A DNA stretch of 64,000 bases from Coenobita brevimanus (GCA_032717465.1 CM064691.1:3272315-3336314), one strand, 5' to 3'. Shown: positions 26,090 to 38,780, numbered from the stretch's first letter. Translations and numbers: made by a program. The notes: generated by a model not told the origin, from the sequence alone.

Positions 26090-27620
26090 CGAAGGGAAGA
26101 CCTTGCTTTCGAGCAGCTCAGAAAGGCATTTTTTTTTTTTTTTTTTTTTTAATACCAGTTCAGAGAAGGATGTCCTTCCCGAGAAATCTAGAAGGGGAGG
26201 AAAAGTTTAAAGATACGGCCGCAAGTTTCTTCGAGGTGGTTTTAGCAAGTGATCTGTGAAGGCATTGCTAAGCGAAACACAGAGAAGTTTGATTCTTGAG
26301 GTAGGAGTATTGGTTTCACTGAAGATAATGTCGGAATCAAGTAATACCTGCCTACTGGTAAACTGGATATATTTGGTTTTCCAAGTATTAAATGAGACAA
26401 TGTTTTTTTTTTATTTCTATTCTGTGATCTGGATATGTCTTTATTTATCGAGATGGCTGTGCTGAGTTGGGGGTTAGAGATATCAAACTGTGTGAATGGA
26501 TGCTTCAGTGTGAAGTAACTCTGAAGCTTTGTGACATCTGCACATGAGTGAATGGGATTATGGGTGACAGATAAGAGATCATTAATTTGAATGAGGAACA
26601 GTGTTGAACTCACGACTGATCATGTGGCACGCCGGCATCAACAAGGTGAAAAATTTAGTGTACATCATCTATCATTACCCTTATCTTGCTATTGCTTAAA
26701 TATGAGGAAATCAGCTGGACGAAAGATGATTGGCCGCAGCAAGGGAGTTTGGATAGCAGAGAAAGGTGTCACACTCTGCCAAAAGCTGTAGAAATATCAA
26801 GGGATACTGAATGGGGTTTCTCCATGTTGATCAATTAACTGATGGATGGTATGAATAATGAGAATGAGTATATCAACAGTGGATCCTTCTTAGCGAAAAC
26901 CATCCTGTCTGCCGCTAATTAAGTTGTTGGATTCATGATTATCAATGTACTTATTAATGACAATCTCAAAAACTTTACGAACAGATGTGATAGCTATTGG
27001 TCTGTAATCAGAGGGAGCATAGGAACTTCCTCTCTTTGGAACTGGGTGGATTTTATCTTCCTTCCAAGAATTAGGGAATGGAAAAGTACGTATGCGTAAT
27101 ATGGATAATTTAGCTTGAACAGGAACTATTTCTGGAGAATACCTTTTCAAACTATTGAAAGAATTTCATCTGAACCTGGAACGTTGTTGGTTGGTAAACT
27201 GTCTATGATTTATCTTACGAACCTAGTCTGTATCTTTAGTTCATCAGTTTCGGGAGAGTCGAGTTCTAGTATAGGATCATTCTCACTGACCTCTTTTAAG
27301 GCAGAATTTCTGGCAAACGTACTGACAAGAATGTTGGCTTTTCCAGAGAGTCATTTACAGTATTTCCGTCTAAAGATATTAGTTGGGGAATGGGTGATGA
27401 CTTGTTAAAGTTACTGCAAAAAGAACTGAGTGTTGACCAGAATGTTTATTGACATTAGGATTATTTAATAGTTTGGGTGCTTGGTTGTGAAGATATTTTG
27501 ATTTAGCTAGATTTATTACTGCTTTTGGGTGATTTCTAGCCATATTAAAGCGATGGAGGGATTCAGTAGTTTAGAATTATATGCTCAAAACTTTTGGGTC
27601 GTTGCTCTGGCACAATGTAA
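26090..27620 (-). mobile_element. Decayed CR1/Jockey-type LINE reverse transcriptase
   Basis: Minus-strand frames, broken by several stops and shifts, carry successive pieces of a non-LTR RT: ETDELKIQTRFVR and NNVPGSDE (before the RT core), FPNSWKEDKIHPVPKRG and SDYRPIAITSVRKVFE (RT motifs 1-2; about 27090-26960), GRQDGFR, then TLFLIQINDLLSVTHN and HSCADVTKLQS (motifs B-C; the FADD Asp pair is damaged). No endonuclease was recognised. It differs from the RTE-like copies in all these motifs and may be the parent family of the tails at 10441 and 29020. Confidence 0.78.
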
Positions 27621-27667
27621 CTGTCTGCCACACCAACCTAAGACTGAAATAAGAAAGGCAGTCACAG

Positions 27668-27985
27668 TTCGACAGGGAAGTTCAATGGCCAGTTAAATAT
27701 TCAGTGAAACCGGAATGACAAGGGTCAGGCTCGTGACCAGTGACCTGGGGGTGAAGGTCACTGAACCTAACTGATAAATGTCAGCAGGAAACCCCCACTG
27801 CCCGAGACAGGGAAGGAGGCAGGGTGGTGGTGAACCAGTGTGTGTGGGGCAATGACCTTCCAAAATTATGGCTGTTCGACTTCGGTGTTACTGGGGGTGG
27901 TCGTCTTTTGCCAGTACCCAGGACTGGTTCCCATAACAGAGCAAAGTCAGGATGGGTAACCTTTGAGTTCACTATGATTATGGTG
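27668..27985 (+). repeat. Dispersed repeat, copy 2 (pair of 38376-38680)
   Basis: Shares blocks with 38376-38680 in the same order and orientation: GGAATGACAAGGGTCAGGC, CCAGTGACCTGGGG, GGAAACCCC near CCCGAG, TGTTCGACTTC/TGTTCCACTTC, GGTGGTCGT and CAAAGTCAGGAT. No ORF, terminal repeats or pol III boxes were recognised. Confidence 0.65.
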
Positions 27986-27998
27986 AACCCCCCCCCAC

Positions 27999-27999
<1 letters not shown>

Positions 28000-28075
<76 letters not shown>
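28000..28075. repeat. (TA)n microsatellite
   Basis: About 72 bp of AT repeat at about 28003-28072, directly following the dispersed repeat. Confidence 0.95.
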
Positions 28076-28076
<1 letters not shown>

Positions 28077-28225
28077 TATATATATAAACAACGAAACTAT
28101 AATAACATTAATTTGTTCCAGTGGAAGCTTATTTGATTTTTAAAAAGTTAATTTTAATTTCAAAAGCAATGGCAACATTTTAGATTATTCCCATTTGCTT
28201 ATTTCATATTCCGCTAAATAAATAA

Positions 28226-28229
<4 letters not shown>

Positions 28230-28307
<78 letters not shown>
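28230..28307. repeat. (TA)n microsatellite preceded by AAATA units
   Basis: TA run at about 28231-28306, preceded by AATAAATAAATAAATA. Confidence 0.95.
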
Positions 28308-28310
<3 letters not shown>

Positions 28311-29019
28311 TTCATGATTTGTCACTATATATATATCGAATAATCATACACAATGCTTCAATGTTGGTGAAAAACAGTGAAGAGATGTGCTTAGTCTAAT
28401 TAGTGTCAATATCTAAAGTACAATTAATGAAAATTATGTGTTCTTGATGAACTGGGTTGTGTGAATGTTACGAAGTAACTTTCCTGGTAATTATAGTTCT
28501 TTCACCTTAACTTGACCCATATATCCAACCTTTCGGAGCTTTTTTATGTAGCTCAGTGGCAGAAACGAACAGTGCTACAGCCCTATATCCTTTCCATGGC
28601 ACTTCGTTGTAACTATGCTCATATTCTAGTGTTTATTGCTGTAACCTCAACATTCAAGACCGAGAAGACAAAGTACAGTTCCATGGGTTTTAATATCAGT
28701 TTTGTACATTCGCAGTGTCGATAGCTGGATTCCTATGCAAAGAAATGATAATCTGTTTAGTCCATTACAGCCAGGGATGATGCACATGGGATGCTGCTGG
28801 GAAAGTACTTAGCATATCGCCCCTCCCCTAAACGACTCAGTGTTATACATTTTTTGAAGTTCTCCCCTCAAACAGCCTTTGAAAATACATATTACAGTAC
28901 TCTATGCAGGACTAAGAATACAATAAGGGGTCGTTTTCGCCCCTGGGTATAGTACAACTCTAATGTGTGGGGAGGCTCCCCACTAAACTCTCCTCCTCTT
29001 ACTGGCTCCCTTCAACCTT
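28308..29019. other. Non-coding stretch, no gene seen
   Basis: AT-rich sequence without recognised features. Confidence 0.5.
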
Positions 29020-29412
29020 TGTCCCTTCGCCGCACTGTTGCATCTTTATCTCTTTCCTAACCTTACTTTAGTGGTCACTGCTCCTCTGAACTGTCTGCAT
29101 GCATTACTCCACCACTACGGAGGGAGCGTAGGACCCATCAAGCAACAAACTCTCATCCCTTTTCTGTTCAACTCTCTAATGCAAGAGTTAATTCTTACTC
29201 CCAGTTCTTCATGTATGTAACAGGTCAACTTTGGAACTGTCTTCCTCTCTCTGTATTTTCTACTGGCTATGACCTCCAGTCTTTCAAATGTAGTGTGTCC
29301 AGGCATCTTGAAACGAACGGATCTTGAATTTGACTCTCTGTTATCTTGTTTTTATTTTATCTTTCAGACTTCTACCATTTAGTTCCTTCTTCCTTATATA
29401 TAAAAAAAAAAA
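29020..29412 (+). mobile_element. 3' end of a CR1/Jockey-type LINE, second copy
   Basis: Nucleotide match to 10560-10825 (for example CCAGTCTTTCAAATGTAGTG, then GTCCAGGCATCT and GGATCTTGAATTTG), ending in ATATATAAAAAAAAAA. The LWNCLP motif is also present here in decayed form (QLWNCLPLS). Confidence 0.7.
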
Positions 29413-29801
29413 TATTTGCCTAAATGTCTGTGCCTTGTTGCAAAATATATATTTTCAACATATGTCGTGTGACACAAGACACATCAAGAAAGAAATCAAT
29501 TTGTTTCATCTGAATCTGTATCTGCACAGTAAAATAAATACAGGGTGAAGCATTAAGGATGCTGAATGGGTTGAGTTTTTTTTTTTTTAAACAAGTCTCG
29601 AACTTGAGTTTAAAATCCGAGAAAGAGGGGAAAATGTAACTTAACCATTTGTTTGTTACCTTTCATTATGCTGCATCTTTTGAGACAAGTTCATGACACA
29701 AAGTCTCCTAGACATTTCTGTTCCAAGCCATCAACGAATCCTTTCCTTACGGCTCTTCAGCCTGCTTCCTGGACAGTAATGTTAATGGCCCGCAAGAAGC
29801 G

Positions 29802-29868
<67 letters not shown>

Positions 29869-30237
29869 TGTATATATCGACCAGTTATTGTTGTTAAGTG
29901 GCATATTTGTGAGTAGCTATTTTTTTCAGCATGTTTCCCGCGGCTCATTTACGACAATATCCTTTCCATAATACTCAGCGATTAGCGCCATCGTTAATCT
30001 CAGTTTACCATACAAGAAGGGAATATGGCCGTTTTATGACAGGCTAAAGTGGATAGAAAACAGTGCAGAGGGCAGCTGAAATGTATACCCATCCTCCGCA
30101 CAGTTGTATTAGTGGAACACCGCTGACGTTTTCCCATCATTTCCTTCCTGTTATTGTATAAAAGCCATCATCCAGTTCCCTTCCCTTGTGCTTCCCTTGT
30201 GCTTCCAGGGGACAATAAGGGCAACAAAATCTTCTGG

Positions 30238-30273
<36 letters not shown>

Positions 30274-30675
30274 TATTCTAGGCACAATTCTTGCTTCTCT
30301 TTCTAAGCAACTTTAAACACTTCACTCTAATAAGGACACTGTGAGTAGGTTTATTTTGTCACAGCATATCTATGTTTTGTGGGTTCACTTGCTTAAATTT
30401 TCTCAAATCTTGTGTGTTCCATTATTCATATAGTTACTTCCGTCTGAGTATTAAAAAAAAAAAAAAACGCACAGGAAGGTCATAGAAGTTAATGAATCTT
30501 TTTGACATACATACTGTCAGTCGCAGATCTTTTACACTGTAATTATTTTTAGCAATTCTTATTAACTTATTATTAGAATAAAGATTTAGAAGTTCCAAGT
30601 GTTTTTCAGTTGAAATACGATCTAATCTACAAAAACATTAATAGGTTACATGGAAACTATACTATTAACTGCAGA
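29413..30675. other. Non-coding stretch with (TA)n and (CT)n tracts
   Basis: A (TA)n run of about 62 bp at 29804-29866 and a (CT)n run at about 30241-30270. Otherwise no gene, RNA or transposon was recognised. Confidence 0.6.
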
Positions 30676-30681
30676 TTTATT
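30676..30681 (-). terminator. Polyadenylation signal candidate, cuticle gene 2
   Basis: AATAAA on the minus strand, about 130 bp downstream of the gene 2 stop codon. Confidence 0.6.
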
Positions 30682-30808
30682 ATAATAAATATAAATATTT
30701 CATATAAATATTTGTGAAAGACGGACTAGCCTGCACAGAGAAAAGAAGGGTCAACGAAATGACGGCGGCCAACCCTTCTATACATTTTTCTGAGGTTTGT
30801 ATTTCTAT

Positions 30809-31535
30809 TTACTTGGACTCGTTGGAGTCATAGTAGCGACGCTGGGGAGGGGCGTAGCGGGGAGCCTCAAACGATGACTCTGAGGAGGAGGATGACTCGT
30901 AGGATCCGGACTCGAAGGAGGCCTCACCCGAGTACTTGACGTCAGCAATGTAGCCATCGTCACCGTCCACGTAGTAGGTCACCGTCTGGCGGCGACCGTC
31001 GGGAAGCAGCACGTAGTACGACCCCTGGGTGTTGTCACCGTCGCGGGCCTCCTGGTGGCCGTAGTGGTTCTCGGAAGATTCGTCACTCACGGCCCAGCTG
31101 AAGTCGTACTTGGCCTCGCTGGACTCGAAGGACTCGTGGGACTGTTCGAGAAATCATAATCTCTTTAAACTTTCACTGTGTCAGTAATGATATTTAGTTT
31201 AGTGACAGCAAGACTAGATATTAACATGTTATGCCATTTGAAATATCACCGTAATTGCTTGTCTTATTTTTACTCATTTCCTAATTGCTTGTCTTACTTT
31301 TACTCATTTCCTAGCACATACATTGAAAAAGTATTTGCTATATATTTGCATGGCAATACCTTTTGCTGACGTAAAAAAACCTGTCAATGTTCTCACCTCA
31401 GAGTCACCGTATCCAAGGTTTTCGCCACTTTCTGCGACAGCAAGGGCAGCCAGGCCCAACAGGATGAGGATCTGGAGAGGAAGAAAAAACTACCTTCTAT
31501 TTATCTGTTAAGGCTCAGGTATAAGTAGATGCTTG

Positions 31536-31587
<52 letters not shown>

Positions 31588-33979
31588 CGTATCGTCCGTT
31601 TGTGTCGTTTATAAAGGTTCCAACAAGCTTGCTTGCGCCAGGCTTGGTCACCTAATTGCAGCTCTTCACGCTGCTCGATCTCTGATAGCCTGCCTATTCA
31701 GTTCGTTATCCTTGAGGTCACACTTTATCACCTCGTCCCAGGTCTTTTTCGGTCTGCCTTTCGCAGCCCTACCTCTGACATTCACATTTCTCACTTTTCC
31801 CACCCAGTTGTCATCCTCCAGCTTCTCCAAATGCCAAATAATCTCAATCTGCCCTCTCTCATCACAGCACCAATACACTTCAGTCCCATTATTCCTCTCA
31901 ACTCTTCAATCGTTAATCTAGCTCCCCCAGACCTCGCATTCAAGGACGTATTACACCTCCATCTAATTATTGTCATTTCTTTGCATTTGAGCCTACGAAT
32001 ATCCTCCTCCTTCATTGCCCAGGTTTCACCACCGCACGGCATTACACTCCTAACACATACAGCACATAAAGATCCCTCAGCAAGCGGAGAGATCCTTCTC
32101 AATGTCAGGAGAGGCAACAGCTCCCTGAAAGTCCTCCAACCACTCTTTACCCCAGGTACTGAGCTAGCTCCAGCCCCATCTCCAGCACATGATATGTCTC
32201 TCAAGTAAGAAACTCTTCCATACACTCAAGTGACTCACCAGCACCAGATCAGTTCTTTCCCGCCGAATAATTTCTGTTCATTCTCCCAGACACTGCACAC
32301 ATGAAAAATAAGCATTATCTCGCAGTCTGCCTTTCATACAACTGCATCTCATATGCACCCACTTATCACAAATACTGCACAAGATGGAGTTACTTCCCTC
32401 ACTACTGTGGCAAACTGCACATGGCGACTCTCCTCTGCCTTGACAGCACCGCCACCAGGCCTAGATACATCACCCTTGTTCCATTCACATCCACTCTCAT
32501 ACCCCTGTGGCTCATTCCGTCTCTGCATTTCTTAATCTCCCCCTTGCTTCCCCTCCACTCTGCGCCATCTCGCATGGGAGTTCGTTTCTGAAGTCACGTG
32601 AGAGAGCTTCAAGCACCATGACAAACAAGGGGCCGAAGACCGATCACCGATTCACGCCAGCACCCACTGAAAGCTCATCGCTCAAATCTCCATTCACTCC
32701 CACCCGGGTACAAGCACCCACATACACAGCCACGACCATTCCAAGCAGCCTCATCCTAATCCAAGCTTTCTCACTGCCCACCTCACCACCTCCGCAGGGA
32801 CTTCGCAGGCCTTCTCCAAATCAACAAAACAATGCCCAGATCCCCCTTCTTTCCTATATATTTTTCCTGAAGCAGACGGACAGTGAATATGACATCAGCG
32901 GTCCCTCTGCCTGTTATAATCCCAAACTGGATCCCATCAATATTCACTCTAGTTCCAGTCTTACCTTCCAGGACTCCCTCCACTACTTACATCGTCTGCT
33001 CCAAACGTTTTACGCCTCTACAACTTCCTTTTTCCAGCGCATCAATCCCCCCCCCCCTGCACATATCCACAATCACACTCATCAGCTATTCATCTGGGAC
33101 AACACACTCATATATAATCGTATTTATCAAATCAGCAACTAATTCCACTCCTATATCTCCTGAGGCTTTCAGCATTTCAGCAATAAACCCCGACCCACTT
33201 ACGTCTTCCCCAACTGCATCCTGTCAATTACACACCTATACCTCCTGAGGCTTTCAGGATTTCGGTAGTCAACCCAAACACCCTTGCCGTCTTCCCCAAC
33301 TGCCTCCTGTTTATTGCCTTGCTCACAGTAGCAGCAGCAATCAAAGGCCAAAGGCCAAACACTGGATCTGCTGACATATCTTCTCTGTTCCAGTCAATTT
33401 CTCATTCAGCAACTGGTTATAATGCTCTCTCCAGACGTCATTAATATCCCCACTGTCCACTACCACCTTCCCTCATCATTCTTCACACACACTGCTCAAG
33501 GCTATGATACCCCTGTTTTTCCTCCTCATCTGATTTGCCTTAAATACCATATTCTCCCCTTCAGCGCTATTTAGGTTACCCAGTACTTACAGTACTACAT
33601 TTTTAGATATGTGTAATAGATTCATGTGTATCGACTGACCTAATAGATTCATATGTATCGACTGACCTGAGCCCATTATGCCAGGTATTCATTACGGGTT
33701 TAAGTCCTGAGAAGGAAAAATTCTGAAACTTGCACCTCCCTTTCACAGGTAACTTATTTCTTGAGTCATTTCTGTAATCTTACGTATTATCTGACTAGTG
33801 CCGTCCTTAACCAGATACATTGTGTTATTATTTTCAATTTCAAAGAAATCTTTAGTCCAGGGTTTATATTTACTGTACTTATGTAAAAAAACAATCGAAT
33901 TACCAGAAAATAGCTTTCTCTACCCGTGAAGGAAACTGTGATTCAGATATTTTCTGTTCTTCCTTACCTTAGCGTTCAT
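30809..33979 (-). CDS. RR-domain chitin-binding cuticle protein, gene 2 (three exons)
   Basis: Secreted exoskeletal protein of about 139 residues. Coding exons: 33968-33979 (MNAK), 31397-31471 (25 residues), 30809-31141 (110 residues plus stop). All junctions are phase 0 with GT/AG ends. Signal peptide MNAKILILLGLAALAVA; the mature N-terminus is unique (ESGENLGYGDSE). The RR domain spans [29 protein letters not shown] and [12 protein letters not shown], followed by an acidic Ser/Glu linker (SYESSSSSESSFE) and [10 protein letters not shown]. Exon 3 is nearly identical at the nucleotide level to that of gene 1 over the domain, although the introns are unrelated. Intron 1 is 2496 bp, against about 355 bp in genes 3-5, because a decayed LINE lies in it. 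The upstream region has a TATA box, an initiator and a CCAAGGTCA nuclear-receptor site. Confidence 0.93.
31537..31586. repeat. (CA)n microsatellite in intron 1 of cuticle gene 2
   Basis: About 50 bp of CA repeat between exon 2 and the 3' end of the intronic LINE. On the LINE's own strand it sits beyond the 3' end. Confidence 0.95.
31620..33580 (-). mobile_element. Decayed LINE in intron 1 of cuticle gene 2
   Basis: A minus-strand LINE remnant (same orientation as the host gene) with pieces in N-to-C order: LNEKLTGTEK, AEMLKASGDIGVELVADLIN (about 33180-33110), GRGTADVIFTVRLLQEKY (about 32920-32860), ETWAMKEEDIRRL, a decayed RLRLFGIWRSWRM (from the LRWFGHLERM class) and GRPKKTWDEVIKCDLKDNEL near 31750. 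Multiple stops and frameshifts are present. An internal tandem duplication of about 84 bp repeats the MLKASG segment (33154-33320). The family is related to but distinct from copies A-D. Confidence 0.75.
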
Positions 33980-34006
33980 TGTTGAGTGTAGGTAGTTCGA
34001 GACGTA

Positions 34007-34040
34007 ACTGACACAGTCACAGTCTCACGCCCAATATATA
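34007..34040 (-). promoter_or_regulatory. Core promoter of cuticle gene 2 (TATA box and initiator)
   Basis: On the minus strand, TATATATT (34033-34040) lies about 30 bp upstream of TCAGT (34007-34011), the classical arthropod initiator. The ATG is about 30 bp further downstream. Confidence 0.75.
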
Positions 34041-34104
34041 CTCACATCGGCCTCACCTCCAACCTTTTAATCACTTCCTTCTTTTTCTCCTCTCGCGCGG
34101 TGAA

Positions 34105-34113
34105 TGACCTTGG
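34105..34113 (-). promoter_or_regulatory. FTZ-F1-type nuclear receptor site, cuticle gene 2
   Basis: Minus-strand CCAAGGTCA, an exact match to the known YCAAGGYCR monomer consensus of FTZ-F1/NR5A receptors, 65 bp upstream of the TATA box. Genes 3, 4 and 5 have the equivalent at 66 bp. Binding is inferred. Confidence 0.55.
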
Positions 34114-34119
34114 ATGCTG

Positions 34120-34740
34120 CGATGGTTGGAGGTGTAGAAAACTTAGTCTGAGCGAGAATGCGATTGGTATTTCAGCAATTTCTCTTGAAGTGAACAAAGG
34201 TTTAGAACGGATGTGCTGTAAAAGTCTCTGTAATAATTTAACCTGTGCATTTTTCTGCGTGTGACCGCATATGAATATTGTTGAATGTCATATGTATAAT
34301 ACTGATGTGCTTTCCTGCAGAATGGTTACTGGAGCAAAGTATTTCCTCAAGTTATCTCCTAGTACTGACCTATATCATACGGTAGTCCTTCTGACCTGCT
34401 TACTAATCAGATTATAGTATCAGAGGTGTGGACACCGCGATAAATAAATAAGTGAAGTTTACCAAAAAGGACACCGCATTCTTGTAAATATATTCAAGCA
34501 ACACTGCCCTACAGAAACTGAAATACACAAAATTATGGGATAGTTATTGAAACCCACGATTTTAAAAAATTCTATCATCAAATCATTTACATAAACTATT
34601 CATTGCTTTGTATAAGGGCTGTGATATTTTAAAATTGCTACACTGGTAAGGTATCTAACAGGTATTCTCGAAACATAACGACTCTAGGGAGTTATTTTGT
34701 ACGGCCATATAAGAAATTTTGCAATTAAAGCATACGTGCT
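34120..34740. other. Non-coding stretch upstream of cuticle gene 2
   Basis: No coding frame, RNA gene or known repeat was recognised. Confidence 0.5.
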
Positions 34741-34744
34741 AGAG

Positions 34745-35070
34745 GTAAAAGTAAGGATGCACGTGCAATGGGGAGAAGCAGGAACGTGCATTCTGCACAG
34801 GAAGGCTCGTGCCTGAAGTGGAAAAAAGTAGGCACTGTCAACAGGGAAAAAAATGAAGGTAGGTACTGGGAGGCACGGGTTATGGGAAGATGCAAGGCTA
34901 TAGGGAAAAGCAGGGAGACACACACTATAAAGAGGCAGGGACGCACATCCTATAGGGAGATGCAGGGAGGGAGGGAGAGGCAAGGAGGCACTGATACAGG
35001 AAGAGGCACGGGAGCACTGATACAGGAAGAAGCAGGCAGACACTTGCGATACTGAAAAGTAGGACGGACA
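34745..35070. repeat. Degenerate minisatellite, about 26-bp unit
   Basis: Imperfect repeats of the type ACTATAGGGAAAAGCAGGGA plus GGCAC, unit length about 23-29 bp. The clearest pair is TGATACAGGAAGAGGCACGG and TGATACAGGAAGAAGCAGGC near 34992 and 35018. The reading frames across it on both strands are low-complexity artefacts. Confidence 0.75.
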
Positions 35071-35923
35071 TACTTACTGATTAGTAGGGCGAATGAGTCA
35101 AGAGTGGGTTAGGATAGTGTAGAGATGTTGTCTGGTCAAGGTTGCAGTCATCATAGGGCAATACTGACCAGAATAAAATCATTGTATATCCTTTGTACCC
35201 TTGCAGTAGTGGGTTCAAATGTGCTATGTCGTGGCACAAATAGTACGTCATTACCGTATATTGTTCCTGTTCATTTAAAGGAATTGTTGTTTAGGTACAT
35301 GACTTCGGTTTTACGGGGGCCATTACGGCAGTGGATTATTTCGTGCAAATTTTTCAGCTTTCAACCAGGGAAAGAACAAGCCTTATCCTGATGTCTGATA
35401 GCCCTGAAAACTGAACTCTGGTCATACTAACTTGAAACTGAAAAAGATAACCAGTCCAGTAATGGCTACTCCCTCCCATTTTTTTTTTTTTCATCAGTGA
35501 CCTAAATGAGCCAATGTCACTGGTGTATTTACTGACTTACTGAAGGACCCATTTCTGGGTCAAGATCTAGATCAAAGCAATTACACCACTTTTTTTTTTT
35601 GCTTCTCGTGATAACATCAATGTAATTTTCTTTCATTTACAGTAGATAATATCTTAAATGATTTAGTGATGAATATCATTTTTCATTTCTTAGACCTGTT
35701 GTGGTATATGGACGATTAGAATTTTATCCTTTCCTCATCATGCATTCAAGTGTAAGGCATTCAAGTGTAGGGAATGGAGGGGGTAGGCTAGGTTGAGGTA
35801 ATGTGATGCAATTTAAATGATTGAAAGGTAACTTTCTCGAAAACTCAAGATGGCTAATACGATAATATTCGCTGGAGCCTATTCATTAATTGCGTGGTCC
35901 CTACAACTGCGGCAGAGTGTGTG

Positions 35924-35924
<1 letters not shown>
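35071..35924. other. Non-coding stretch, no gene seen
   Basis: Two T-runs (about 35480-35491 and 35591-35600); no recognised gene or transposon. Confidence 0.5.
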
Positions 35925-35969
<45 letters not shown>

Positions 35970-36030
35970 TAGATAGATAGATAGATAGATAGATATAGAT
36001 AGACAGATAGATAAATAAATAGATAGATAT
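35922..36030. repeat. Compound microsatellite (TA)n, (GA)n, (GATA)n
   Basis: TA at about 35924-35945, GA to about 35968, then imperfect GATA/GACA units to about 36030. Confidence 0.95.
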
Positions 36031-36276
36031 AAGTACAGGAGGAATGCTCTCCGAATGGAACATCTATACTGAGAAGTAACGATTTACACAGTGGTATGCA
36101 AAAATGTGAAAATACGTGTACATTCTACTCTTCCATTTAAGTGTCCATGTTGCAAACGGGGTGTATATCATAATACTATATAAAATGATTTGTTCTGCAC
36201 ACGCACAGATTAACTGAAATGTGTTGCACTACAGGCCATTAACAAATATCATGGAACTTTGCGTATTTCAGAAATG

Positions 36277-36278
36277 CC

Positions 36279-36322
<44 letters not shown>

Positions 36323-36395
36323 TATTATTATTATTATTATTACCTACGCTTCTCATGGGTGTATGTATGTATTATTATTATCATTATTATTATTT
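36277..36395. repeat. (TAA)n then (TTA)n compound trinucleotide repeat
   Basis: AATAAT repeat at about 36280-36322 runs directly into its complement, TTATTA, at about 36322-36341; a shorter TTA run lies at 36370-36393. The inversion makes a potential hairpin. Confidence 0.93.
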
Positions 36396-36399
36396 CAGA

Positions 36400-37577
36400 T
36401 CTCGTATGAGAAGAGGGAGTGAGAGAATTTAGACGAAAAGGGCTGTGTTGTTCTTCCTGACAATCCACTATATATGTATACTTAGTTGTGCAGAATATAA
36501 ACCAGTTCAGGGTTGTTAACAGTACTAGCAACAAAGTATGAAATAGATACATAGGCTAATACTATAATAGACACATTTAATTTAAAAGAAAATGTAATAC
36601 CCACATCACAAAAAGCCAGATATGCAGTAACTGTGTGTGCTTATTTTATTTGTTGTTCTTGCGTCTGGATAAAACTTTAATATTTATCAGCACAAACATA
36701 CTGGCCAACATACAGCATCCACCACTAGAGTGTAATATTCCCTTCCTACCACAGCATACATCACCATACCTCCCATTTTCTTCCACAATTTTCACTTCTT
36801 TTCCTCAACCCTCCCAAATCGAATTTCTAAGCAAAATGTGCCTTAAATTTTCCCAAAACCAACACATGCCCCTCATACAGTGAACGCCTTTGTAAACTCG
36901 AACTGACTTGTACCTTGACCCACCATTATCCCTGTTCATCTGTTTTCCACTAAGTCTTACAGATTGTTTGCTCTTGTTTTCGATTTACACATTATCCAGC
37001 CGAAGAGTCCCATCTAGCGGATGTGAAGCTGGGATGGAAACCACGAGGGTTCGCACACAGCTCTTTGTGGGGGTAGTTTGTGAACTAAATTCCATCTTAC
37101 ACTGTTAACTGATCTTGCTAGTAACCATAAAGCACCATCTAAAAACACGTTCAGTAATAATGTGATATAATAACTCTTGATTATCACAGTGCAGATGTTG
37201 GATATTAGTATCAGAGTACAGGGTGAGGTAGGAGTGCTGTTGGTGTCCAGCCACCTATTGATGTGCCTTAAGAACGTTAATAGAGCTCGAATGTCAATGT
37301 TGCCTTATTGCAGCATGAAAATCATTAACATTCGCACCACCATGTGTGAAACCGGGAGCAAATATAAACACTGCTTCGAAGACACATAACAGTTCTTGTT
37401 TGAAACAAAGTGCGTTCTTTGACGACTTACTTACATTGCGTTGTGAAACCGACTCTGCTGTATTTAATGCAGTTCATACCATTTTATTTACTTAAGATCC
37501 ATCAGGTCCACTCAGATCATTTCAGGTTGATCCACATCAAACTTATAAAGCTATATGTAAAAACAACATATGTACAG

Positions 37578-37580
<3 letters not shown>
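36400..37580. other. Non-coding stretch, no gene seen
   Basis: AT-rich sequence; no conserved coding frame or repeat was recognised. Confidence 0.5.

Positions 37581-37631
<51 letters not shown>
37580..37631. repeat. (TA)n microsatellite
   Basis: About 50 bp of TA repeat followed by CACACA. Confidence 0.95.
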
Positions 37632-37636
<5 letters not shown>

Positions 37637-38375
37637 ACTGCATCAGTAACAGAGAATATCCATGCATCTCTCTCAACATACCATATATTTTACGATGCTA
37701 GTCAAAACTCCCAAACTTGCAACTCTGGTATCTAACTGGTCTAGGAATTAGGATGATATCGGTAATATTACTGAATTATCCCACTAGCACAAGAATGGTA
37801 AGCTGATTAAATGGAAGATTGAGTCTTTTAAGAAAGTGAGGTTACATCTTGATAAAATAATTCATTTAGGACTTGATAACACATAAATATTACCTGAAAT
37901 ACCCTGGGCAAGGTCTACCAGGATAAAGATATGCTAATGTTTACTACAGAACAACTATGAATCTAGTAAAGTTCAGAAAGATCGTACCTTATCATTCAAA
38001 AAAAGGTAAATATGAGGGCAGTTGCAATATACAGTGATGAATTAAGGGTTCCCAAACCAGTGCATTACCCCAAGTCGAGAATTTCTGTGTTGCTAATGCG
38101 GGTTTCAGAAACACGGTCTCCAGAAGCTAAGTATAATTAGTTTCTGCCAAACCAGTAGGGATACATACGTATATACATGTCACTGCTATCGTGTATTCGG
38201 TTAACAAGTATATCGAAATTGTGATTATCGTATTATTATATATAATTATGCTGTCAGCAGAAGTACCATTTAATGCAAACTTTACAAAATGAACGCTTTT
38301 CCAGAAACTCCCTACGTATCTACGATACCAAACTACGATTGAAATTATGACAACAACTACCGGATTCCCACGACA
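37632..38375. other. Non-coding stretch, no gene seen
   Basis: AT-rich sequence without recognised features. Confidence 0.5.
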
Positions 38376-38680
38376 AAGTTCAGTGACCAGTTGAACAACC
38401 AGTGAGCGTGGAATGACAAGGGTCAGGCACGTGGCCAGTGACCTGGGGTTAAGGTTACTGGATCTGGCTGATAAAAAGGAAACCCCACCACCCGAGGTAG
38501 GAATGGGGGCCAGGGGGGTGATGGGGCAGTGTGGGTGTTGGGTGATTGCTCACCAGCACCTCGGCTGTTCCACTTCAGTGCCCCAAGAGGTGGTCGTTTT
38601 CTCTCAGTAACGAGAAATGGGTGTCATGATGAAACAAAGCCAGGATAGTAATCTTTGGCTTCACGGGGTACTCAGCTGAT
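38376..38680 (+). repeat. Dispersed repeat, copy 3 (pair of 27668-27985)
   Basis: Collinear with 27668-27985 (shared AATGACAAGGGTCAGGC, GGCCAGTGACCTGGGG, GGAAACCCC) and overlapping the part seen at 12690-12862. Unclassified. Confidence 0.65.
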
Positions 38681-38780
38681 CACAGCACGAGGGACAGTAC
38701 TGTGCTATTAACGTCATTAGTCAGCAGTTACAGACGCTAAAAAACTGAGGAGAGAAGTCTATCCACACACACACCACAAA

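Noticed and set aside
34684..35055. Frames of 119 and 95 codons on opposite strands
   Set aside because: Both are translations of a degenerate 26-bp minisatellite.
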